DNA from: an uncultured Bifidobacterium sp. | GTDB lineage: Bacteria > Actinomycetota > Actinomycetes > Actinomycetales > Bifidobacteriaceae | Assembly: GCF_959020145.1 (NCBI RefSeq) | Contig: NZ_CAUEQY010000024.1 | Coordinates: 1 to 16,826, forward strand | DNA length: 16,826 nucleotides | Reading direction: 5' to 3' | In this document: positions 8,304-14,040 of the stretch, one piece after another | How the letters are laid out: each line of letters begins with the position of its first letter | Position numbering within the stretch: position 1 is the stretch's first letter | Made by a program: the position numbers and the translations under genes | Notes under the pieces: model-generated | What the model was told of the DNA's origin: nothing | The model's input: the letters and a program-made list of their open reading frames with translations, nothing else | Databases searched by the model: none

Positions 8304-8924
8304 CACGGCGTCGTGTTCGGGGGCCTTCTGTACGTCGGTCATCTTGTCGACGGTAACGCATCCCTCGAAGCTGTCGATCTCCTTGCCGGCGGTCGGCACC
8401 TTCTTCTGATTCTGCAGATTGTCGAAAGTCGCGCCAACCACAACGTCGATCAGCATATCCTCACGATCGTCCATCACCATCGTCGCGTCGGTGAAGTTGC
8501 TGTTCACCGTGTACGCCTGATTGATGGCGTTCTTGCCGAAGATGATCATCGTGCGTTCCACTTTGGAGCTGGTGTAGTTGCCGGCTGCCTGGGTGTTGAA
8601 CTCGCGGTTCTGCAACGCGCTGCTGACGGCTTGCGCGAAGCCGGCGAATTCAGTGCCGTTGAGCACGCGCACGGTGATGTTGCGGTTTTCCACGTACTTG
8701 CCTTTGCTGCCGTCCTGTTCCTGTGCTGCGCAAGGGGCCTGCTGGCCGTAATTCGGCTGTACCGCGGCCGACTTGACATTGCCCAATCCTCCAACATGGA
8801 AGAAGAACAGCAGGGAAATCACCAATGCGATCGTCAAAATGGTGCCGGTGATGGTGAACACCACCTTTTGACGGCGGCGAATGTACTGTTTGCGCGCGGC
8901 GCGCTCGTCGTTAGCCTGAGTCAT
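8301..8924 (-). CDS. LytR C-terminal-domain (LytR_C) membrane protein
   Basis: This 207-residue protein has a short basic cytoplasmic N-terminus, one membrane helix (about 21-42) and an outside part. The outside part contains ITVRVLNGT followed by about 85 residues typical of the LytR_C domain, which is found at the end of LytR-CpsA-Psr proteins or alone, as here. The catalytic LCP domain is absent, so this is not itself a wall-polymer ligase; the domain's function is not established. The start at 8924 is chosen over the longer open frame to 9071 because GGAGAAGGA sits 7 nt upstream and the extra 49 residues overlap ispE. It is the last gene of the rpfB-rsmA-ispE cluster, 43 nt after ispE. 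Confidence 0.85.
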   Translation of the reverse strand: MTQANDERAARKQYIRRRQKVVFTITGTILTIALVISLLFFFHVGGLGNVKSAAVQPNYGQQAPCAAQEQDGSKGKYVENRNITVRVLNGTEFAGFAQAVSSALQNREFNTQAAGNYTSSKVERTMIIFGKNAINQAYTVNSNFTDATMVMDDREDMLIDVVVGATFDNLQNQKKVPTAGKEIDSFEGCVTVDKMTDVQKAPEHDAV

Positions 8925-8940
8925 GTACGAGTCCTTCTCC

Positions 8941-8961
8941 AAAAATCGGTTGACTTCAACC
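8941..8961 (-). terminator. Weak hairpin plus T5, possible attenuator between ispE and the LytR_C gene
   Basis: On the minus strand GGTTG-AAGT-CAACC is followed by GATTTTT, directly before the ribosome site of the LytR_C gene. The stem is only 5-6 bp, so it would at most reduce read-through. Confidence 0.3.
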
Positions 8962-8967
8962 TTACTG

Positions 8968-9876
8968 TTACGCGATGATATGCACAATCGGATGGGCCGG
9001 TGCCTTGGTGGCGATGATGCGGTCGACGCAACGGCTTTGTTGCCATGCCGACTGCACGGCGCGTGCCGCATCGTCGGTTGGCACGAATGCGATTACGGAA
9101 GGGCCGGATCCGGAGACGAACGCCTGCTTGGCGCCTGCCTGCAACGCTTCGTCGATCGCCTGTCCGCTGCGTGGATGCAGTGAGATCGACGCCTGTTGCA
9201 GATGATTGTTGTCGGTTGCGCCGGCGCCGATTTGGTCGAACATGGCATACACTTCCGGCGTGCGCAGTTCCGCCTGATACGCGCCGACCAGCAGACGGCC
9301 TGCAAAGCCCTGATCCGTCAGTTCCAGCACGGCGTCGCTGTTTTCGCTGAGTTGTTCGATCTGCTCGCCGAAGCCGGTGCCTCGCGCATAGCCTCCGGTC
9401 AGGCAGAACGGCATATCCGCGCCCAATGTGGCGGCAACCTGTTGCAACCGTTCAATGGACCAATCAAGATTCCATAGCGTGTTCAATGCCAGAATCGTGG
9501 CGGCCGCATCCGCGGAACCTCCTGCCATGCCCGCGCCAACGGGAATGCGTTTTTCGATGTTCAACGCCACATCCGGTTCATGGCCGCTCGCTTCGGCCAT
9601 GGCGAACAGGGCGAGCACGGCATGGTTGCGTCGCATGTCGCTGCCGGAGGAGGCCAGATCGCCAAGATAGGCACCTTCAAGATTCAGGGAGAAACCGGAT
9701 CCGGGCTTTTTGCGACTGGTGGTGACGGTGTCGTACACGCCGACGGCGCAGTAGATGGTGTCGAGCTCGTGTCGGCCACCCCATTCGCTGCGTGGCCTGC
9801 CTACGTGCAGGGTCAGATTCGTTTTCGCCGGGCAGTCCACGCTGACCGTGTTGATTGCGGTGTTGGTGTCGCTCAT
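8968..9876 (-). CDS. ispE: 4-diphosphocytidyl-2-C-methyl-D-erythritol kinase
   Basis: This GHMP-family kinase of 302 residues phosphorylates CDP-methylerythritol in the MEP route to isoprenoids, including the undecaprenyl carrier used in wall synthesis. The catalytic lysine region CPAKTNLTLHVG (Lys18), the ATP-binding PVGAGMAGGSADAAA (112-126) and the catalytic aspartate in GADMPF (Asp154) are all in the expected order. ATG 9876 overlaps the rsmA stop by 4 nt (ATGA), so the two are probably translationally coupled. The rsmA-ispE pairing is a common actinobacterial arrangement. The length is normal for the family and nothing is missing. Confidence 0.95.
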   Translation of the reverse strand: MSDTNTAINTVSVDCPAKTNLTLHVGRPRSEWGGRHELDTIYCAVGVYDTVTTSRKKPGSGFSLNLEGAYLGDLASSGSDMRRNHAVLALFAMAEASGHEPDVALNIEKRIPVGAGMAGGSADAAATILALNTLWNLDWSIERLQQVAATLGADMPFCLTGGYARGTGFGEQIEQLSENSDAVLELTDQGFAGRLLVGAYQAELRTPEVYAMFDQIGAGATDNNHLQQASISLHPRSGQAIDEALQAGAKQAFVSGSGPSVIAFVPTDDAARAVQSAWQQSRCVDRIIATKAPAHPIVHIIA

Positions 9877-10802
9877 GCTTGCGACACCTCGCCCACGGCT
9901 CGTGCCAATGCCACGAATTCGTCGATGGCAAGCGTTTCGCCACGGCGCGTCGGATCGATGCCCGCCTGCTCGAACGCTTCGGAGGGCACGATCTTCTTCA
10001 ACGCGGCATGCAGGGTTTTGCGCCTCTGGCCGAATGCGGCGTCGATAAGACGGAACACGTTTTCGCGGTCCACTACGGAACCGTCGGGATTGTTGGCCGA
10101 AGGCGTGTGCCCGCCCTCATATCGTTTGAACAGCACCAGCGCGGAATCCACATTCGGTGCCGGCCAGAACACATTGCGCCCGATAATGCCCACACGTTCC
10201 GCGGTACCATACCAAGCGAGCTTCACGCTTGGAGTGCCGTAGATCTTTGAACCGGGCTTTTCGCTCAGTCGGTCCGCGACTTCCTTCTGCACCATCACGA
10301 GGAACGTGCCGAGATTGTCGAAACGTTCCAGCAAGGTCAGCAGAATCGGCGTGGCCACGTTGTATGGCAGATTGGCGACCAGTGTAAATGAATCATCATT
10401 TTGGAAATCAGGCAGATTTTCCGGCGTCACGGTCAACGCATCGCGATTGACCACGCGGAAACGATCCACCGCATCCGGCATGAATTCGGCGATGGTGCCG
10501 GGCAGTCGTTCCGCAACGGGCGGGTCGATCTCCACGGCGGTCATCGTGGCGCCGGTTTCCAAAATCGCCAATGTCAGTGAACCGAGTCCAGGTCCGACTT
10601 CCAGCACATGATCGTCGGCGGTCACACCTGCCTCGCGCACGATACGACGAACCGTGCCCGGGTCGATTACGAAATTCTGCCCGAATTTTTTCGTCGGGCT
10701 GATACCGGCCTCGGCCGCGATACGCCGAATGTCGGCAGCCCCCAACAGGCGGCCTTGCGCGGTTTCGTCGGTTGCGTTGGTTTCGTTCGCGTGTTCTGTC
10801 AT
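9873..10802 (-). CDS. rsmA: 16S rRNA dimethyladenosine transferase RsmA (KsgA)
   Basis: This 309-residue SAM-dependent enzyme dimethylates two adjacent adenines in the 3' terminal hairpin of 16S rRNA. Visible motifs are KKFGQNFVID (38-47), the SAM loop LEVGPGLGS (67-75) and the adenine-pocket NLPYN (144-148), followed by the NVFWPAPNVDSA stretch typical of KsgA. About 20 variable residues precede the core. The ATG has GAGG only 2 nt upstream, which is unusually close, so a downstream start is conceivable. It lies 73 nt after the RpfB-like gene and overlaps ispE. Confidence 0.95.
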   Translation of the reverse strand: MTEHANETNATDETAQGRLLGAADIRRIAAEAGISPTKKFGQNFVIDPGTVRRIVREAGVTADDHVLEVGPGLGSLTLAILETGATMTAVEIDPPVAERLPGTIAEFMPDAVDRFRVVNRDALTVTPENLPDFQNDDSFTLVANLPYNVATPILLTLLERFDNLGTFLVMVQKEVADRLSEKPGSKIYGTPSVKLAWYGTAERVGIIGRNVFWPAPNVDSALVLFKRYEGGHTPSANNPDGSVVDRENVFRLIDAAFGQRRKTLHAALKKIVPSEAFEQAGIDPTRRGETLAIDEFVALARAVGEVSQA

Positions 10803-10875
10803 TACCTCATTATCCGTTCAACTGGTATGAAAAGTGTGCGCTGTTGCGTTTGCGTATTGTTGCGATCGGCGTTGT

Positions 10876-12366
10876 TTAATACCATCCGACCTGCTCGGAA
10901 TGCTCCCATGCCTTCGACGGGCTGCCGTAGCGTTGCGCGATGTAGCTCAGGCCCCAGTCGATCTGCACGGCCGCATCGTCACGCCAGTTTGCGCCGAATG
11001 CCGCCATTTTGCTGCCAGGAAGCGACTGCGGGATGCCGTAGGCTCCGGAAGATGCGTTTTCCGCATACCACAGCCAGCTCGATTCACGCGTCCACAGTTT
11101 CACCAGATCGGTCCAGTTTTGCCCGGTCCAGCCATATTGCGCCGCGGCTCCGGCCGCGTAGGCCTGTGCCTGCGCGGGGGAGGGGTGATAGAGGCGGCAT
11201 CCTGCCGAAGGATCGGAAGGTTGCGGTGTCGGGGTGGGCGTCGGATCCGGCGTGGGGGTCGGGTCAGGCGTTGGCGTGGGGGTCGGGTCTGGAGTTGGCG
11301 TCGGATCCGGGTCCGTTTTCGATCCGGAATCGTCCTTCTTGTTGTCGTCTGAATTATCCGTATTGCCGGAATTACTGTTCGAATCGTCTTTCTTGTCGGA
11401 ATTATCGGAATTGTTGTTCTTGTTCGAATTGTCGTTCTTTCCGGAATTATCGGAATTGCCGGTATCTCCGGAATTGCCGGATCCGTCATCCGATCCCGAA
11501 TCGTCGGAAGATGCTGCCGGTCCTACTGCGATAATCTGATCGAGGGCGATTTTCGTGGTCGTTTCGTTGGTCAGCGTCTCGCTTTCCTTCTCGCCGTCCA
11601 CATACGTGACGTCGTACGTTTGCTGGATTTCGCCGTCCTCGCCTTCCTGCCTGACTACGACTTCGCCGGGCTGCAGGCTGGGATCGACGATGGTTTGCGT
11701 GCCGAAAGGCACCGCTTTCGTGCGTGTTTCCTCGCCGTGCGTCACGCGGCGGACGCGCAGGATCGTTTCGCCGTTGTCTTTTTCGACGCTGACGCGATCC
11801 TCCTTGTTCAGCGTGATGCCTTTGGAGTCAAGAATGGAGGCCGCCGGCAGTTTGCCATTCGGCGATTCGGAGCTTTGCCCGTCTGCGATGACGGTGACCG
11901 GCCCGTTTTGGTTGATGATCAGTCCGCCGGTGAGTTTGTTGTACACGTTGTCGATATTGACGGTGACTTTTGCCGCGTCTGCTTCGTTTTGTTCGAAGAA
12001 TCCGATCAGCTGTTCGGCGCTGGTCGCCACTGTCCAGAAGGGCACTTCCTGCCCGTTGATGGTGATGGTGGTCTGGTAGGCGCTTCGTACCGTCACCACG
12101 TCATGGTTGCTCAGCATGCTGGTGGGGCTGGTGGATTCCACGAGATCATGCGTTTTGACCTTCACGCCGCGTTCCTGCAGCAGACGGTCGACGCTCATCG
12201 CGTATGTGGTTACGGTGGTGGTTTCGCCATCGATGGTCAGAGCCACGGTTTTGCGCGCGCCTACGCCGAATGCGAGCGTCGAGGCGAGCGTCAACGAGAC
12301 CACGCATGCCGTCACTCGAACACGCCGAAGCGTCACGAATCTCCGGGGGGTCCACCTTCTTGTCAT
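10876..12366 (-). CDS. RpfB-like cell-wall lytic protein: DUF348 repeats, G5 domain, SLT/lysozyme-like domain
   Basis: In order this 496-residue protein has a basic start with an export or anchor helix (about 18-37), tandem DUF348-type repeats (about 40-195), a G5 domain (about 203-281), an Asn/Asp/Ser-rich linker, a Pro-Thr-Asp linker, and a C-terminal lysozyme-like domain (about 393-496). The last contains LWTRESSW, with Glu428 the likely acid catalyst, and ASSGAYGIPQSLPGSKM. It should cleave peptidoglycan glycan strands outside the cell. The front half and the position before rsmA and ispE match mycobacterial RpfB, but the catalytic domain is not the Rpf type. AGAGGA lies 3 nt before the ATG. 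Calling it a resuscitation factor would be inference. Confidence 0.88.
   Translation of the reverse strand: MTRRWTPRRFVTLRRVRVTACVVSLTLASTLAFGVGARKTVALTIDGETTTVTTYAMSVDRLLQERGVKVKTHDLVESTSPTSMLSNHDVVTVRSAYQTTITINGQEVPFWTVATSAEQLIGFFEQNEADAAKVTVNIDNVYNKLTGGLIINQNGPVTVIADGQSSESPNGKLPAASILDSKGITLNKEDRVSVEKDNGETILRVRRVTHGEETRTKAVPFGTQTIVDPSLQPGEVVVRQEGEDGEIQQTYDVTYVDGEKESETLTNETTTKIALDQIIAVGPAASSDDSGSDDGSGNSGDTGNSDNSGKNDNSNKNNNSDNSDKKDDSNSNSGNTDNSDDNKKDDSGSKTDPDPTPTPDPTPTPTPDPTPTPDPTPTPTPQPSDPSAGCRLYHPSPAQAQAYAAGAAAQYGWTGQNWTDLVKLWTRESSWLWYAENASSGAYGIPQSLPGSKMAAFGANWRDDAAVQIDWGLSYIAQRYGSPSKAWEHSEQVGWY
11224..11313 (-). repeat. Pro-Thr-Asp repeat linker coding sequence
   Basis: This codes for about 30 residues of alternating DPTPTP units between the Asn/Asp/Ser linker and the catalytic domain. 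Such linkers typically span or contact the cell wall. The near-tandem DNA makes copy number prone to change. Confidence 0.85.
11314..11513 (-). repeat. Asn/Asp/Ser/Lys-rich low-complexity linker coding sequence
   Basis: About 67 residues consist almost only of S, D, N, G, K and T. The DNA shows recurring GGAATT(A/G) and TCGGAATT units. It separates the G5 domain from the Pro-Thr linker and is predicted to be disordered. Confidence 0.8.
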
Positions 12367-12401
12367 ACGTCCTCTTTCCAGCGACTGCCTACATCGCCGT
12401 C

Positions 12402-12407
12402 ATTGTA
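12402..12407 (-). promoter_or_regulatory. Possible -10 element of the RpfB-like gene cluster
   Basis: TACAAT on the minus strand would give a transcript start near 12395 and a leader of about 30 nt. No good -35 lies at the expected distance. A TATAGA further upstream is an alternative. Confidence 0.3.
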
Positions 12408-12481
12408 ACGGTCAGATCGGGACGAATGGCATGGTTTCCGCTGGCTTTATCTATACCGCCACATTTTCGAGGAAAAGGAGT

Positions 12482-12524
12482 AAAGAAAAAAGGGGGCAGG
12501 AGAGAAGGGGATGTCCTGCCCCCT
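12482..12524 (-). terminator. Strong intrinsic terminator (end of the candidate sRNA)
   Basis: An 11-bp perfect GC-rich stem (AGGGGGCAGGA with TCCTGCCCCCT) and 12-nt loop are followed on the minus strand by TTTTTTCTTT. It also insulates the RpfB-like gene from transcription coming from the tRNA. Confidence 0.85.
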
Positions 12525-12600
12525 GCCCGGACGAGGCAGGTTGGGGGAAGCCTCGTCCGGTCGCCAGAAGCCATAAGTTGGGGGAAGGCTTCTGGATCAC
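12482..12600 (-). ncRNA. Candidate small RNA with two C-rich hairpin loops (6C RNA-like)
   Basis: On the minus strand three hairpins follow each other within about 105 nt. Hairpin 1 (12595-12564) has a 9-bp perfect stem CCAGAAGCC. Hairpin 2 (12560-12527) has an 11-bp perfect stem CCGGACGAGGC. Both loops open with the same bases, TTCCCCCAAC, although the stems differ. Hairpin 3 (12524-12491) is a strong terminator whose loop carries CCCC. A TACCAT -10-like element at 12612-12607 would start the transcript near 12600, just before hairpin 1. The layout matches the actinobacterial 6C RNA, two hairpins with runs of C in the loops followed by a terminator; here the runs are five C. Such loops are thought to pair with G-rich mRNA sites. 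Processing from a longer tRNA-Thr transcript is an alternative. Confidence 0.7.
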
Positions 12601-12616
12601 TTACCCATGGTAAGAG

Positions 12617-12640
12617 GTCAAAGCCCGTCAAAACGGGTTT
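12617..12640 (-). terminator. tRNA-Thr terminator
   Basis: Directly after the tRNA 3' end, AAACCCGT and ACGGGCTTT form a stem with one mismatch around a TTTG loop. It ends in a short T-run, so part of transcription may read on into the hairpins downstream. Confidence 0.55.
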
Positions 12641-12642
12641 CG

Positions 12643-12716
12643 AGCCTCCTGTCGGGATCGAACCGACGACCTGCCGCTTACAAGGCGGCCGCTCTGGCCA
12701 TCTGAGCTAAGGAGGC
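12643..12716 (-). tRNA. tRNA-Thr (anticodon UGU)
   Basis: The acceptor stem GCCTCCT/AGGAGGC, the anticodon stem GCCGC/GCGGC with the 7-nt loop CTTGTAA (anticodon TGT, decoding ACA), and the T arm GTCGG-TTCGATC-CCGAC are all intact. The discriminator is U and no CCA is encoded, so the 3' end must be completed by the CCA-adding enzyme. It reads leftward. Confidence 0.95.
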
Positions 12717-12762
12717 TTGTGCCGCTTTCTAGCATAATGCATAAAAACGGCAACGATTGAAT

Positions 12763-12791
12763 AGCATAACCAGCGTGCCCGATACCGTCAA
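12763..12791 (-). promoter_or_regulatory. tRNA-Thr promoter
   Basis: On the minus strand TTGACG and TATGCT are separated by exactly 17 nt, a near-consensus primary sigma-factor promoter. The expected start is near 12756, about 40 nt before the tRNA 5' end. A second TATGCT closer to the tRNA lacks a -35. Confidence 0.75.
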
Positions 12792-12821
12792 CTTGGAACT
12801 GCGCTTTGGCTGGCACGCTGG
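12770..12821. repeat. Inverted repeat with one arm inside the tRNA promoter spacer
   Basis: CCAGCGTGCC (12770-12779) and GGCACGCTGG (12812-12821) are perfect 10-bp complements 32 nt apart. One arm lies within the 17-nt spacer of the tRNA-Thr promoter. It could be a read-through structure after the DsbA-like gene or a protein-binding pair. Confidence 0.6.
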
Positions 12822-12869
12822 CGAGTAGGGGGGTATAATTTTTCGATTATGAGGATTGCGTAGGGCTGA

Positions 12870-13853
12870 TCACTCGCCAGTGGTGTTGGAGATCGGATCC
12901 TTGTCGGAGCCGATGGAGGGCATCACGCCTTCCTTGCCGATGTCGTCGGACTTGATTCCGATGGCCTCCAGCAGGCCTTCCTCAATGGTCTCCTGCGCAG
13001 TGCTCAACTGGTTCATATCCCAGAACTTGCCGTTGATGGTCACCGTTGGGGTGGTCATGCTGTCTTTGTAGGTTCCGGACGTGTTCCACAGTTCGGAGCG
13101 CTTCGGCGTATAGGTGTCGATGGCGTCAAGCCAATCCTGGTAGTCGCGGCCGAACGCCTTGTCCGCCACATCCTCGGAAACTCCCGAGGCGATCATCTGT
13201 TCCTTGATCTGATCGTCGCTGACGGACTTGTAATTCGAGCTTTCCTCAGGCTGGAAATCCTCGGCGTACATTTTTTCGAGGAAGGTGATCAGATGGCTCG
13301 GATCGCTGTCATGCTCGGCCAGATAGATCGCGGCATTCGCTGCGCGGCTTGAATAATCGTCGGTGGACCACTTGTCCATAAACGCCATGAAATGCAAATC
13401 AAGATTGATCTGACCCGCGTCGACCATCTTCTGCAGATCCTCATCAAGCTGGCGATGCAGATTGCCGCAGCCCGGGCACAGGAAGTCCATGTAGATCGCA
13501 ACAGTCGGTGCGCCTTCGACGGACTTGCCGTAGCCATCCTTCGAAATCAGCAATCCGCCCTTCTTATCGACGAGCTTAGGGGTGTTTTCGACTTGCTGCA
13601 GCTTGTCGTACGCTTCTTCCACGGTCTGGGTGGAAGCCTGCGTTTCGGTGTTCTTGTGCATGTTGTGATACACGGTGAACGCGCCGATCGCCACCAGGAT
13701 CACCAGCACCGCCATCACGATGGCGCCGATGAGGGTCTGCTGCTTGCGCTCCTTCTCCATCTGTTCGGCGCGAGCCTTCATCTCCGCGGCCTCAGCGGCC
13801 CTACGCTCGGCGCGGCTGGCGCGCTTCTGCGCATCCTTACTGTTCTGGGCCAT
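12870..13853 (-). CDS. Membrane-anchored DsbA-like thiol oxidoreductase
   Basis: This 327-residue protein has an Ala/Glu/Arg/Lys-rich cytoplasmic coiled-coil-like N-terminus (1-38), one membrane helix (about 41-61) and an extracytoplasmic thioredoxin-fold domain of the DsbA/thioredoxin_4 type. The redox motif is CPGC (Cys126-Cys129) in MDFLCPGCGNLH, and TTPTVTINGK supplies the cis-proline loop. It probably introduces or rearranges disulfides in exported proteins. There is no DsbB or VKOR partner in the window. The start at 13853 is chosen because AAGGA is 6-7 nt upstream; an ATG two codons earlier directly abuts that site. The gene lies 187 bp downstream of the kinase gene and has a candidate promoter of its own. 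Confidence 0.87.
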   Translation of the reverse strand: MAQNSKDAQKRASRAERRAAEAAEMKARAEQMEKERKQQTLIGAIVMAVLVILVAIGAFTVYHNMHKNTETQASTQTVEEAYDKLQQVENTPKLVDKKGGLLISKDGYGKSVEGAPTVAIYMDFLCPGCGNLHRQLDEDLQKMVDAGQINLDLHFMAFMDKWSTDDYSSRAANAAIYLAEHDSDPSHLITFLEKMYAEDFQPEESSNYKSVSDDQIKEQMIASGVSEDVADKAFGRDYQDWLDAIDTYTPKRSELWNTSGTYKDSMTTPTVTINGKFWDMNQLSTAQETIEEGLLEAIGIKSDDIGKEGVMPSIGSDKDPISNTTGE

Positions 13854-13893
13854 CCACATTCCTTTCGATGTTCACATCACGATGCTGTGCACC

Positions 13894-13899
13894 ATAGTA
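13894..13899 (-). promoter_or_regulatory. Possible -10 element of the DsbA-like gene
   Basis: TACTAT on the minus strand fits the TANNNT pattern and would give a leader of about 33 nt. No convincing -35 was found. Confidence 0.3.
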
Positions 13900-13987
13900 G
13901 TGTGGGCACGCTATTGCTGAATGAAGTATTTCGTAAAAGCTCACGTTGCCATACTACGTGCGATTATCTGATGTTTTTCTGATGATT

Positions 13988-13999
13988 GCAAACGTTTGC
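13988..13999. promoter_or_regulatory. LacI-type operator-like palindrome
   Basis: GCAAACGTTTGC is a perfect 12-bp palindrome with the central CG typical of LacI-family operators, which control sugar genes in bifidobacteria. It lies between the kinase stop and the DsbA-like start, about 90 bp upstream of the possible -10 of the latter. No LacI gene is in the window, so the link is inference. Confidence 0.45.
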
Positions 14000-14040
14000 C
14001 GATTTTTGATTTTCGCTGCGTATTTCGTGAGATGGCGTCA

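Noticed and set aside
8301..9071. Longer 256-codon version of the LytR_C gene
   Set aside because: The added N-terminus overlaps ispE, is not membrane-protein-like, and lacks a ribosome site, while ATG 8924 has a very good one.
11224..11513. CRISPR-like or minisatellite array
   Set aside because: The repetition is in frame inside the RpfB-like gene and is explained by protein linkers; there are no unique spacers.
12834..12839. Plus-strand TATAAT near the DsbA-like gene stop
   Set aside because: It has no -35 at a usable distance and no rightward gene follows.
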